Assembly: GCA_965199335.1 (NCBI GenBank)
Contig: CBDAQZ010000003.1
Location: 310,001-374,000, forward strand
DNA length: 64,000 nucleotides
Source of the DNA: CBDAQV01 sp965199335
GTDB lineage: Bacteria > Pseudomonadota > Alphaproteobacteria > CALMVH01
Reading direction: 5' to 3'
Shown here piece by piece: positions 10,448 through 19,482 of this stretch; the first letter of the stretch is position 1, and each line of letters starts with the position of its first letter. The notes under the pieces are model-generated. The model did no database searches. It was given only the letters and a program-made list of their open reading frames with translations, and was not told the DNA's origin. A program made the position numbers and the translations under genes.

Positions 10448-11559
10448 GCGCACCCACCATCGTCCTGGCCAGCGGCGGCACCGGCGGCCACCTGTTCCCG
10501 GCGGAGTCGCTGGCCAGCGTCCTTTTGGCGCGCGGTTGCCGCGTCGCATTGCTGACCGATAGCCGCGGCACCGATTTCGCCGACAAGGCCAGCGGCGTCG
10601 AAATCCATCACCTGAATTTGCGCCGCAGCGGCAAGACGCCCGTGGCCAAGGTGCTGAGCGCGGCGTCGATCGGGCGCGGCCTGCTTCAGGCGATTGGGCA
10701 TCTGCAACGCCTGTCCCCCGCCCTGGTCGTCGGTTTCGGCGGCTATCCCTCGTGGCCGGGGGTCATGGCCGGGCAATTGCTGGCGATCCCGACCCTGATC
10801 CATGAACAGAATACGGTTATGGGCCGTGCCAACCGTGCGCTGGCGCCGCTGGCGGACGCCATCGCGACGTCGTTCCCGCATGTCGATCGGGTTTCGGACC
10901 GGCTGGCGCGCAAGCTGGTCTATGTCGGTCATCCCGTGCGCGCGGAGTTCGAGGCACTGCGCGAAACCGAATACGATGCGCCGAAGCCGGGCGAGCGGAT
11001 ACGCCTGCTGGTCACCGGCGGCAGCCAGGGCGCGACCGTGTTCGGCAGCATCGTTCCCGATGCCGTAGCGAAGCTGCCCGAAGACCTGCGACGTCGCCTG
11101 CACGTCACGCAGCAATGCCGCGCCGACGACCTCGAGCGCGTAGCCGCGCGGTATCGCGAGATGGGCGTGGACGCGGAAACGGCCCCGTTCTTTTCAGACC
11201 TCGCCGCGCGCTTGGCGGCCGCACATCTGGCAATCGGCCGTTCGGGCGCCTCGACCGTGATCGAAAGCGCCATTGCCGGCCGGCCGTCGATCTTCGTGCC
11301 CCTGCCCTATGCGATCAGCGACGAGCAGACGTCGAACGCCTGGGGCATGGAAACCGCCGGCGCGGCGATCATGATAAAGCAGGTCGACTTCACGCCCGAC
11401 TATCTCGCCACGAGATTGGAAGTCCTGCTCAACGATCCCGAGCGCCTGGCGCAGATGGCGCGCGCCGCCCGCGATGCCGGCAAGCCCCGCGCCGCCGAGA
11501 CGCTGGCCGATCTGGTCGGCGACATGATCGAACATCCGGATGGCAGGGTGACGACATGA
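10444..11559 (+). CDS. murG: UDP-GlcNAc:lipid I GlcNAc transferase MurG
   Basis: This 371-residue GT28 enzyme at the inner face of the membrane converts lipid I to lipid II. The GGTGGH loop is at residues 11-16, GGSQGA follows in the second domain, and the UDP-GlcNAc site GRSGASTVIESA comes near residue 260. In the same frame the open region continues far upstream into ftsW, but that part is only an out-of-frame reading of ftsW. The ATG at 10444 overlaps the ftsW stop (ATGA) and gives the family start. Confidence 0.96.
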   Translation: MSAPTIVLASGGTGGHLFPAESLASVLLARGCRVALLTDSRGTDFADKASGVEIHHLNLRRSGKTPVAKVLSAASIGRGLLQAIGHLQRLSPALVVGFGGYPSWPGVMAGQLLAIPTLIHEQNTVMGRANRALAPLADAIATSFPHVDRVSDRLARKLVYVGHPVRAEFEALRETEYDAPKPGERIRLLVTGGSQGATVFGSIVPDAVAKLPEDLRRRLHVTQQCRADDLERVAARYREMGVDAETAPFFSDLAARLAAAHLAIGRSGASTVIESAIAGRPSIFVPLPYAISDEQTSNAWGMETAGAAIMIKQVDFTPDYLATRLEVLLNDPERLAQMARAARDAGKPRAAETLADLVGDMIEHPDGRVTT

Positions 11560-12992
11560 TGCGCTCGATCCCCCTGCAGGTCGGCACGATCCATTTCGTC
11601 GGCATCGGCGGTATCGGCATGAGCGGCATCGCCGAGGTGTTGCACAACCTTGGCTACAAGGTGCAGGGCTCCGACATGGCGGAAAGCGCCAACGTCAAGC
11701 GCCTGCGCGCGCTTGGGGTCTCGGTCTCTGTCGGCCATGACGCCGCCAATCTGGGCGACGCCGGCGTCGTCGTCACATCGACCGCCGTCAAGAAGGACAA
11801 CCCCGAAGTGATCGCCGCACGCGCGGCGCTGATTCCCATCGTGCGCCGCGCAGAGATGCTGGGCGAACTGATGCGCCTGAAATGGTCGGTCGCGGTCGGC
11901 GGCACGCACGGCAAGACCACGACGACATCGATGGTCGGCACCGTGCTGGAAACGGCAGGCATGGACCCCACCGTGATCAACGGCGGCATCGTCAACGCCT
12001 ATGGCACCAACACGCGTCTGGGTCAGGGCGAATGGATGGTGGTCGAGGCCGACGAGAGCGACGGCAGTTTCCTGAAGCTGCCCGCGACCGTGGCCGTGGT
12101 GACCAACATCGATCCCGAGCACCTGGATCATTTCGAAACCTTCGACGGCGTGCGCAACGCCTTCGCGCAGTTCGTCGAGAATATCCCGTTCTACGGCTTC
12201 GCGGTGCTGTGCATCGATCATCCCGAGGTGCAGGCGCTGATCCCGCGCATCGTCGACCGCCGCATCGTCACCTACGGCTTCGGCGCGCAGGCCGACATCC
12301 GCGCGATCGAGGTCAATCCCGGCGCCGACGGCTCGCATTTCGCCGTGCTGGTCCATGACCGCAAAAGCGGCGAGGAGACGCGGATAGACAATCTGCATAT
12401 GTCGGTGCTGGGGCTGCACAACGTGCAGAACTCGCTGGCCGCCATCGCCATCGCCCTGCAACTGGGCGTCACGCCCGACCTGATCCGTAAGGGGCTGGCC
12501 GCCTTCACCGGCGTCAAGCGCCGCTTTACCAAGACCGGCGTCGTGAACGGCGTCACCATCGTCGACGATTACGGCCACCACCCGGTCGAGATCATGGCGG
12601 TCCTGAAAGCCGCGCGCCTTGCCGTGTCCGCGACGCCCGGCGCGTGCGTGATCGCGGTGATGCAGCCGCATCGCTATTCCCGCTTGCACAGCTTGTTCGA
12701 CGAATTCTGCACCGCCTTCAACGACGCCGATGTCGTGATCGTGTCCGACGTCTACGCGGCCGGCGAATCGCCAATCGAAGGCGCGAGCCGCGACGCGCTG
12801 GTGGAGGGCCTGCGCCGCCACGGCCACCGCCGCGTGCTGCCCTTGTCCGATCCCACCGACTTGGCCGAAATGATAGGCGAGGAAACCGAGCCCAACGATT
12901 ACGTGATCTGCCTAGGCGCGGGCAGCATCACCGCCTGGGCCAACGCCCTGCCGGACGAGCTGGGCCGGCTGGAAGCGCGAGGTGGCGGATGA
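11556..12992 (+). CDS. murC: UDP-N-acetylmuramate:L-alanine ligase MurC
   Basis: This 478-residue first Mur ligase adds L-alanine to UDP-MurNAc. The N-terminal HFVGIGGIGMSGIAEVL and the ATP loop GTHGKTTT (from residue 116) are diagnostic. VVEADESDGSF and VDDYGHHP follow in order. The ATG at 11556 overlaps the murG stop. A second ATG directly follows it, so the start may be one codon later. The gene ends by overlapping murB by four bases. Confidence 0.96.
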   Translation: MMRSIPLQVGTIHFVGIGGIGMSGIAEVLHNLGYKVQGSDMAESANVKRLRALGVSVSVGHDAANLGDAGVVVTSTAVKKDNPEVIAARAALIPIVRRAEMLGELMRLKWSVAVGGTHGKTTTTSMVGTVLETAGMDPTVINGGIVNAYGTNTRLGQGEWMVVEADESDGSFLKLPATVAVVTNIDPEHLDHFETFDGVRNAFAQFVENIPFYGFAVLCIDHPEVQALIPRIVDRRIVTYGFGAQADIRAIEVNPGADGSHFAVLVHDRKSGEETRIDNLHMSVLGLHNVQNSLAAIAIALQLGVTPDLIRKGLAAFTGVKRRFTKTGVVNGVTIVDDYGHHPVEIMAVLKAARLAVSATPGACVIAVMQPHRYSRLHSLFDEFCTAFNDADVVIVSDVYAAGESPIEGASRDALVEGLRRHGHRRVLPLSDPTDLAEMIGEETEPNDYVICLGAGSITAWANALPDELGRLEARGGG

Positions 12993-13927
12993 TGCCGGCG
13001 CAGCACTTCGAACCGCATCTGATCGACCGCCTCCCGCAGGTCCGCGGCCGCCTGACCGCGAACGCGCCGCTGGCGCAGCGGACATGGTTCCGCGTCGGTG
13101 GCCCTGCCGAGGTATTGTTTCGGCCCGCCGATCAGGACGACCTGTCGCACTTCCTATCCAACTGTCCCGCAGATATGCCGGTCACGATCCTGGGCGCCGC
13201 TTCCAACCTTCTGGTGCGCGACGGCGGCATTCCGGGCGTAGTGATCCGGCTTGGTGTTTTTGAGGACCGGAATGCGCTTGCCGGCATACTGGTCGAGGAT
13301 GGGCAGATCTTCGCCTTCGCCGGGGCGCTGGATGCCACCGTGGCGGAAATCGCCGCGAGGGAAGAAATCGCCGGACTGGAATTCCTTTCCGGCATCCCAG
13401 GCACCATCGGCGGCGCGGTGTTCATGAATGCGGGCTGCTATGGCAGCGAGATCGGGGATATTCTCCTGAATGCCACAATCATGGGGCGGAATGGTGCCAT
13501 CATGACGATGACCGCCGAGCAGCTGAATCTCACCTACCGCCATTCCGACCTGCCCGCCGATGCCATGGTGCTGGATGCGACCTTCCGCGCGGCTCCCGGC
13601 GATCCCGCCGCCATCGCCGCGCGCATGGCCGAGATCAAGGCGGCACGGGAGGATTCGCAACCGACGCGCGCGCGCACCGGCGGCTCGACCTTCGCCAATC
13701 CCGAGGGCCACAAGGCCTGGCAGCTGATCGATGCGGCCGGCTGTCGCGGCCTGACCGTCGGCGGCGCGCAGATGAGCGAGAAGCATTGCAATTTCATGAT
13801 CAATACCGGTGACGCGACCGCCGCCGACCTGGAAACCCTGGGCGAGGACGTGCGCCGCCGCGTGCAGGATACCAGCGGCATCGACCTGCGCTGGGAAATC
13901 AAACGCATCGGGATAGGCGCATCATGA
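12989..13927 (+). CDS. murB: UDP-N-acetylenolpyruvoylglucosamine reductase MurB
   Basis: This 312-residue FAD/NADPH enzyme makes UDP-MurNAc, the substrate of MurC. FAD-binding stretches GAASNLLVRDGG and GIPGTIGGAVFMNAGCYG are present, and GGSTFANP contains the catalytic serine. The short form without an extra C-terminal insertion is consistent with type II MurB. Tandem ATGs at 12989 and 12992 overlap the murC stop. The upstream open reading to 12644 is an out-of-frame reading of murC. Confidence 0.95.
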   Translation: MMPAQHFEPHLIDRLPQVRGRLTANAPLAQRTWFRVGGPAEVLFRPADQDDLSHFLSNCPADMPVTILGAASNLLVRDGGIPGVVIRLGVFEDRNALAGILVEDGQIFAFAGALDATVAEIAAREEIAGLEFLSGIPGTIGGAVFMNAGCYGSEIGDILLNATIMGRNGAIMTMTAEQLNLTYRHSDLPADAMVLDATFRAAPGDPAAIAARMAEIKAAREDSQPTRARTGGSTFANPEGHKAWQLIDAAGCRGLTVGGAQMSEKHCNFMINTGDATAADLETLGEDVRRRVQDTSGIDLRWEIKRIGIGAS

Positions 13928-14865
13928 CCAAGAAATTCCAGAACGTCGCCGTATTGATGGGCGGATGGTCGGCGGAGCGCGAAGTGTCCTTGGTCAGCGG
14001 CGATGCCGTCGCCACCGCACTGGAAAACGGCGGCTATACGGTTACGCGGGTCGACGTGCAACGCGACCTGGGCGCTCTGGTATCCGCGCTGGCGCCTCGT
14101 CCGGACGCGGTCTTCAACGCATTGCACGGGCATGGCGGCGAGGATGGCTGCATCCAGGGCGTTCTGGAAATGATGCAGATCCCCTACACGCATTCGGGTG
14201 TACTGGCATCGGCCATCGCAATGGACAAGCCAGCGACCAAGACATTGTTGCGCAGCCTGGGCGTGCCAAGCCCGGAAGGCATTGTCGTGACGCCCGAAAC
14301 CCTGAACGGTATTTCCGTCCCTTTCCCACCGCCTTATGTTGTCAAGCCGGCGGCGGAGGGGTCGAGCGTAGGCGTCCATATCATGCAGCCCGGCGACAAC
14401 CGTTTTCCCAGCGATGAATTCGACGCCGGTACCCGGCTGTTGATCGAACGCTATGTTCCGGGCCGTGAACTGACGGTCGGCGTGATGGGCTTTACCGGCG
14501 GCATAGCGGAAGCGATGACGGTCACCGAGATTCAGCCCCGCCAGGGCTTCTACGATTACGAAGCGAAATATACCGATGGCCGCGCCGAGCACATCGTGCC
14601 CGCGCAAATTCCGAACGAGATTACAGCCGCCGTGAAGCAGATTGCCGTGATCGCACACCAGACGCTTGGTTGCAGCGGCGTCACCCGCAGCGATTTTCGC
14701 TGGGACGACAGCCAGGCAGGGGCCAAGGGCCTTTATTTCCTGGAGATCAACACCCAGCCCGGGATGACGCCGCTATCGCTTGTCCCCGAACAGGCAGCCT
14801 ATCTGGGCCTGTCGTTCGCCGATCTCGTTTCGTGGCTGGTGGAGGGTGCTCAATGTCACGGTTGA
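13924..14865 (+). CDS. ddl: D-alanine:D-alanine ligase
   Basis: This is a 313-residue ATP-grasp ligase that makes the D-Ala-D-Ala dipeptide used by MurF. Visible signatures are VLMGGWSAEREVSL at the start, FNALHGHGGEDG, the ATP-grasp VVKPAAEGSSVGV segment, and the metal-binding FLEINTQPGMTPLSL near the C-terminus. The length is normal. It overlaps murB by four bases and ftsQ by 13 bases. Confidence 0.95.
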   Translation: MTKKFQNVAVLMGGWSAEREVSLVSGDAVATALENGGYTVTRVDVQRDLGALVSALAPRPDAVFNALHGHGGEDGCIQGVLEMMQIPYTHSGVLASAIAMDKPATKTLLRSLGVPSPEGIVVTPETLNGISVPFPPPYVVKPAAEGSSVGVHIMQPGDNRFPSDEFDAGTRLLIERYVPGRELTVGVMGFTGGIAEAMTVTEIQPRQGFYDYEAKYTDGRAEHIVPAQIPNEITAAVKQIAVIAHQTLGCSGVTRSDFRWDDSQAGAKGLYFLEINTQPGMTPLSLVPEQAAYLGLSFADLVSWLVEGAQCHG

Positions 14866-15701
14866 AGCGTCAACGTACACTTTCCTACAATAAGGGTGAA
14901 GCGAACAGGCCGCGCTCGCGGCGCGCCAGATGGCGGCAGCTGGCGCTGCGCGTCGCTATCGCGGTCGTCTTCTTTTCCCTACTCGGCGGGTATTGCAGCG
15001 GCACGTTCGATCGCACGCAGCAGAGCCTTGCTTCCCTTATATATAAAGATACCGCCCGGCTGGGCCTGCGCGTCGCCGACCTGACGCTGGAGGGGCGCGA
15101 ATTCACCCCGCGCGAGGATATCGCCGGCGCCCTTGCCGTGCATGAAGGCGATCCCATGCTGGCATTCGATCCGGCGAAGGCGCGGGCGGCGCTGGAAGCC
15201 CTGCCCCGCGTCGCCTCCGCCGAGGTCGACCGGCACCTGCCCAACACGATCACCGTGCGCATCGTGGAACGTGCGCCCGTCGCCATCTGGCAGCGCAACG
15301 GCAAGATGGTCCTGGTCGACCGCGACGGCATCGTCCTTGGCGATACACAGCTGGCCGATTACGGCAGCCTGCCCCGCGTCGTCGGTGAAGGCGCCGGAAA
15401 GGCGGCATCGGAAATACTTGAGTCGCTAGCGAAGGAGCCGGACCTGGCGAAGCGCGTCACTGCCTGCATCCGCGTCGGCGATCGCCGCTGGAATCTGAAG
15501 ATGGATAACAACGTCGAGGTCAAGCTGCCGGAAACGGGGCAGGATGCAGCGCTGCACCGCCTCTCGGAGCTCGAGGCCAGGAACGGCCTTCTGGAACACG
15601 ACGTGGTGACGGTGGATATGCGCCTGCCCGGCAAGCTGGTCATCGAAACCAGCCAGCTGCGCGACCCGAAACACAAGCCGGCACAGCAGCAGGGAATTTG
15701 A
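14853..15701 (+). CDS. ftsQ: Cell division protein FtsQ
   Basis: This is a 282-residue bitopic divisome scaffold. A basic cytoplasmic N-terminus (~1-30) precedes one transmembrane helix at about 31-49. A POTRA domain follows from about 75 to 140, including PRVASAEVDRHLPNTI and the conserved VRIVERAPVAIWQ. A FtsQ/DivIB C-terminal domain ends the protein. The start is the ATG at 14853, inside the last codons of ddl. The longer upstream frame is a shadow of ddl. Confidence 0.94.
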   Translation: MSRLKRQRTLSYNKGEANRPRSRRARWRQLALRVAIAVVFFSLLGGYCSGTFDRTQQSLASLIYKDTARLGLRVADLTLEGREFTPREDIAGALAVHEGDPMLAFDPAKARAALEALPRVASAEVDRHLPNTITVRIVERAPVAIWQRNGKMVLVDRDGIVLGDTQLADYGSLPRVVGEGAGKAASEILESLAKEPDLAKRVTACIRVGDRRWNLKMDNNVEVKLPETGQDAALHRLSELEARNGLLEHDVVTVDMRLPGKLVIETSQLRDPKHKPAQQQGI

Positions 15702-15702
15702 T

Positions 15703-16971
15703 ATGACCGTGAACGGAGCCAAGAAACTGAAGACCAAGCCGCGCGGCAGCCTAATCACGGCGCTCGATGTCGGCAGCACCAAGGTGGTGTGCTTCATCGC
15801 GCGGGTGGAGGACCACGATTCGCTGCAGGTGATCGGTATCGGGCATCAGGTCAGCCACGGTGTGCGCGCCGGCACGATCGTGGACATGGAAGCCGCGTCG
15901 ACCGCCATAGGCAACGCGGTCAACAGCGCCGAGCAGATGGCGGGCGAAACGGTGCGCGAAGTAGTCGCCAGCCTGTCCGCCGCGCATGCGATATCGCACA
16001 AGGTCAACATAGAGATTGCGGTAGACGGCCATCAGGTTTCGGATCTCGATATGCGCCGCGCGCTGGCTTACGCCTATCAGGTGGAAAAACAGGGCGAGAC
16101 CGAACTGGCCCACGCCATCCCCATCGGCTATTCGATCGACGGCAACAAGGGCATCGAGGACCCGCGCGGCATGTACGGCAACATGCTGGGCGTGTCGCTG
16201 CATGCGGTCACCGCCAATTCCAGCGCCGCGCGCAACATGGCCAGTTGCATCGGCTCAAGCCATCTGCAGGTCGGGTCGATGTGCGTGTCGCCCTACGCCT
16301 CGGGCCTGTCCTGCCTGGTCGAGGATGAGATCCAGCTAGGCTGCACCCTGATCGAGATGGGCGGCGGCACGACCGAGATCGCGGTGTTCGTCGCCGGCGA
16401 CCTGGTCCATGTGGAAAGCCTGCCGGTCGGCGGCAGCCATGTGACCAACGACATCGCGCGCGGGCTGACCACCACGGTCGCCCATGCCGAGCGGGTCAAG
16501 ACGCTGTACGGCAGCGCCCTGTCCAGCGCCAAGGACGAGCGCGAGCTGATCGAGGTGCCGCAGATGGGCGAGGACCAGCCGTCGGAAGCCCACCACATTC
16601 CCCGCTCGCTGCTGGTCGGCATCATCCAGCCCCGGCTTGAGGAAACCTTCGAGATGGTGCGCGCCCGTTTGGAGCAGAGCGGCTACGCCCATGCCGCCGG
16701 CCGCCGCGTGGTCCTGACGGGGGGTGCCAGCCAGATGTCGGGCATCCGCGATCTGGCGCAGCTGATTCTCGACAAGCAGATTCGAGTCGGACGCCCGCAG
16801 CACGTGTCGGGCCTGCCCGAGGCGACGGGGGGCGCCGCCTTCGCCACTGCGGCAGGGCTGTTAATCCATGCTCTACGCGACGGCCGCGATGTCCCTGGTA
16901 TCGCGGTAAAAACTTCGATTTCTCCAACGGTCTGGAACAAGATCGGCGGCTGGCTAAAAGAGAATTTGTGA
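15703..16971 (+). CDS. ftsA: Cell division protein FtsA
   Basis: This 422-residue actin-like ATPase tethers FtsZ filaments to the membrane. The phosphate-binding loop ALDVGSTKVVCFIA lies near residue 25. The SHS2/1C domain follows, then LIEMGGGTTEIAVF and the adenosine motif LTGGASQM. The C-terminal stretch WNKIGGWLKENL is the expected amphipathic membrane-targeting helix. It begins one base after the ftsQ stop. Confidence 0.95.
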   Translation: MTVNGAKKLKTKPRGSLITALDVGSTKVVCFIARVEDHDSLQVIGIGHQVSHGVRAGTIVDMEAASTAIGNAVNSAEQMAGETVREVVASLSAAHAISHKVNIEIAVDGHQVSDLDMRRALAYAYQVEKQGETELAHAIPIGYSIDGNKGIEDPRGMYGNMLGVSLHAVTANSSAARNMASCIGSSHLQVGSMCVSPYASGLSCLVEDEIQLGCTLIEMGGGTTEIAVFVAGDLVHVESLPVGGSHVTNDIARGLTTTVAHAERVKTLYGSALSSAKDERELIEVPQMGEDQPSEAHHIPRSLLVGIIQPRLEETFEMVRARLEQSGYAHAAGRRVVLTGGASQMSGIRDLAQLILDKQIRVGRPQHVSGLPEATGGAAFATAAGLLIHALRDGRDVPGIAVKTSISPTVWNKIGGWLKENL

Positions 16972-17041
16972 CCGGCCAACAACAAGATGTAGCGTTTTTC
17001 TTCGATTTCTGCTCAACAGCTTGAGCAATGGAGGCCTTTCA

Positions 17042-18619
17042 ATGATCAACGTTCGCGTACCCGCCGATGAGGCGAATCTTCAGCCCCGCATCACCGTAAT
17101 CGGCGTCGGTGGCGCCGGCTGCAATGCGGTCAACAATATGATCCGCTCGAACCTCGAAGGGGTCGAGTTCCTGGTCTGCAACACAGACGCGCAGTCCCTC
17201 AAGGGATCGAATGCGGAACAGCGCCTGCAGCTTGGGCTCAACATCACCAAGGGTCTTGGCGCGGGCGCCCAGCCCGAGCGTGGACGCGCCGCCGCCGAGG
17301 AAGCGATCGACGACATCATCGCCTATCTGGAAGGCTCGAACATGGCCTTCATCACCGCCGGCATGGGCGGTGGCACGGGCACGGGCGCAGGCCCGGTGAT
17401 CGCCCGCGCCGCGCGCGAGCAGGACATCCTGACCGTCGGCGTCGTGACCAAGCCGTTCCACTTCGAGGGCGCGCATCGCATGCGCCTGGCGGAGGAAGGC
17501 ATCCGCGAGCTGCAGCAATATGTCGACACACTGATCGTCATTCCCAATCAGAACCTGTTCCGCATCGCCAACCAGAAGACGACTTTCGCCGAAGCCTTCA
17601 AGATGGCCGACGACGTGCTGTATTCCGGTGTGCGCGGCGTGACCGACCTGATGGTCATGCCCGGCCTCATCAACCTCGACTTCGCCGACATCCGCGCGGT
17701 GATGAGCGAAATGGGCAAGGCGATGATGGGCACCGGCGAGGCCGAGGGCGAACAGCGCGCCATCGCCGCCGCCGAAGCCGCAATTTCAAACCCGCTGCTG
17801 GACGAAGTGTCGCTGAAGGGCGCACGCGCCATGCTGATCAACATCACGGCGGGCATGGATATCAGCCTGTTCGAGGTCGACGAGGCCGTGAACCGCGTCC
17901 GCAGCGAAGTCGACCCCGACGCTAACGTGATCTTCGGCTCGACATTCGACGAGGCGATGGAAGGCCGCATGCGCGTTTCCGTGGTCGCCACCGGTATCGA
18001 TGCCGCAGCGATGCGCGAAAGCGGCAGCGGACCGCGCCCGCAGATCATCACCGAACGCCGCCGCCCGGCTGCGTTCGCGGGTGTTCACGACAACCGCCCC
18101 GTCGCCCAGCCGGCGGCACGCGCGATGGAAGTGCCGGCAGCGCCGGTGCGTCCGGTGCCGCAGCCCGAACCGGTACAGGTCTTCGAAACGGCAGCAGCCG
18201 ATGTTCTGGAAGCAGAACCGGAAGTCTACGCACAGGAAGAAGCCGCTTTCGAGCAGGCCGAAGCGACACAGGCCCCCGTTGCAATCCAGGCGCAGCGCGT
18301 CGAAGGCTCGTTCATCGCCCCGCGCCCGGTTTCTGCCGGTCCGCGCCCGGTAGCACAGCAGGCGGCACGCCCACCCGCCCCTCCCGCCTCGGTATCCGGC
18401 GATACCAGGAAGCAGGGCCTGTTCGAGCGCATGCTGGGCCCGCGCCAGCCCGAGCCGGCGGCCCCCCAGCCCGTCCCCAGCCGCCAGGCACAGGTCAGTA
18501 CGGCGACGGCGCCGAGCCAGGCCAATCTGGGCATCGAATCGCCTGTACGTCAGGTCGCTTCGAAGTCCGAGGAAGAAATGCTGGATATCCCGGCGTTCCT
18601 GCGACGCCAGGCAAACTAA
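17042..18619 (+). CDS. ftsZ: Tubulin-like division GTPase FtsZ
   Basis: This 525-residue Z-ring GTPase has the tubulin motif GGGTGTGAGP near residue 104. It also has the T3-type NTDAQSL segment and the synergy loop NITAGMDISLFEVDEAVNRV. The globular core ends near residue 320. A ~190-residue Ala/Pro/Gln-rich linker follows, then the conserved C-terminal peptide DIPAFLRRQ that binds FtsA. The ATG at 17042 is preceded by GGAGG at an eight-base spacing, so it is preferred over the in-frame start at 17021. The 70-base gap after ftsA is the largest inside the operon and could hold an extra promoter. Confidence 0.96.
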   Translation: MINVRVPADEANLQPRITVIGVGGAGCNAVNNMIRSNLEGVEFLVCNTDAQSLKGSNAEQRLQLGLNITKGLGAGAQPERGRAAAEEAIDDIIAYLEGSNMAFITAGMGGGTGTGAGPVIARAAREQDILTVGVVTKPFHFEGAHRMRLAEEGIRELQQYVDTLIVIPNQNLFRIANQKTTFAEAFKMADDVLYSGVRGVTDLMVMPGLINLDFADIRAVMSEMGKAMMGTGEAEGEQRAIAAAEAAISNPLLDEVSLKGARAMLINITAGMDISLFEVDEAVNRVRSEVDPDANVIFGSTFDEAMEGRMRVSVVATGIDAAAMRESGSGPRPQIITERRRPAAFAGVHDNRPVAQPAARAMEVPAAPVRPVPQPEPVQVFETAAADVLEAEPEVYAQEEAAFEQAEATQAPVAIQAQRVEGSFIAPRPVSAGPRPVAQQAARPPAPPASVSGDTRKQGLFERMLGPRQPEPAAPQPVPSRQAQVSTATAPSQANLGIESPVRQVASKSEEEMLDIPAFLRRQAN

Positions 18620-18627
18620 CGGCAATG

Positions 18628-18675
18628 ACGGGTGATGCGAAGACGATACGCATCACCCGTTTACCACTGTTTTTT
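18628..18675 (+). terminator. Hairpin terminator after ftsZ
   Basis: A perfect 12-bp stem, ACGGGTGATGCG at 18628-18639 and its complement at 18649-18660, encloses a nine-base loop. A run of six T residues begins about nine bases after the stem. It starts nine bases past the ftsZ stop. It probably ends most dcw transcription, though the displaced T run makes it imperfect. Confidence 0.75.
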
Positions 18676-18741
18676 ACAAAACTTGCTGGTAAATCCAGGT
18701 GATAACGAGTATTGTGAGCCCAAATAAACAGGGCCCGGCTC

Positions 18742-19419
18742 ATGTCCGAGATTACAGATAAAAAGCGCTACGAGATCGAAACAAACGCCGCGACGTTCCT
18801 GGAACTAAGGGACGAGATTGGCAGAACGCCGGTGAGCGCGGACTTCGTCCAGGAGTCTTTAAAATATCCTGGAAAGTACCATAGCGTTACCGTGGTCGAC
18901 AGCTCTTACCAATATCAGGGGACGTCTCTGATTTCGATCACCGCAAGCGAACAGGCCGATGGCAATACCCTTACGGCCATGGGACATTACCTGAAGGGCT
19001 TTCTCAAAGCGCACGAGATCGAGCCGCCGCCTCGTAAAAGCCATTTCCCCACAAAAGCGGGGCAGGACTATGGAAACGCGCATCTGTATGTTGAGTTTCT
19101 GGTGGATAACCAGAGCTTCGAAAGAGCGCGGCAGCTTACCGCCAACCTTCTCCAAAATGGAGAAACAGGCCTGACGCCCGAGCAATTGGCCAGCACCAAG
19201 CCACTTTCCAAGTCGCAATACGAGGCCCTGCTTCCCCCCGAGGAGCACAACCAGCCCAGAATCCCTCATAATACGGCCGAATTGAAACAATTCTTTGCTT
19301 CCAGGGGCATTAGCTTCGGCACCGATTCCGAGGCAGAATCAGAGGGACCATCCGGGTCAAGAACGCAAGCCGCTGGGCCGACTGCCGCCGACCGCGTAAC
19401 AAAGCGTAACACACCGTGA
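18742..19419 (+). CDS. Hypothetical protein between ftsZ and lpxC
   Basis: I do not recognise this 225-residue protein. It is soluble, with no signal peptide or membrane helix. Its first ~140 residues mix charged helices and short strands, and its C-terminal ~35 residues are a Ser/Glu/Gly-rich, probably disordered tail. It has its own ~120-base upstream gap after the ftsZ terminator, so it is likely transcribed separately. Codon use is AT-richer than the flanking genes, which suggests late arrival. In related genomes lpxC usually follows ftsZ closely. Confidence 0.7.
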   Translation: MSEITDKKRYEIETNAATFLELRDEIGRTPVSADFVQESLKYPGKYHSVTVVDSSYQYQGTSLISITASEQADGNTLTAMGHYLKGFLKAHEIEPPPRKSHFPTKAGQDYGNAHLYVEFLVDNQSFERARQLTANLLQNGETGLTPEQLASTKPLSKSQYEALLPPEEHNQPRIPHNTAELKQFFASRGISFGTDSEAESEGPSGSRTQAAGPTAADRVTKRNTP

Positions 19420-19482
19420 TTTGAGATCGGCGTGGCCTGCAGGTAAGCATAATCGCAAGAGTTTGGTTACCAACGGTGCAGA

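Noticed and set aside
9340..11559. One continuous 739-residue plus-strand frame across ftsW and murG
   Set aside because: The first half is ftsW read out of frame. Only the part from 10444 is protein-like (MurG), so it is not a fusion.
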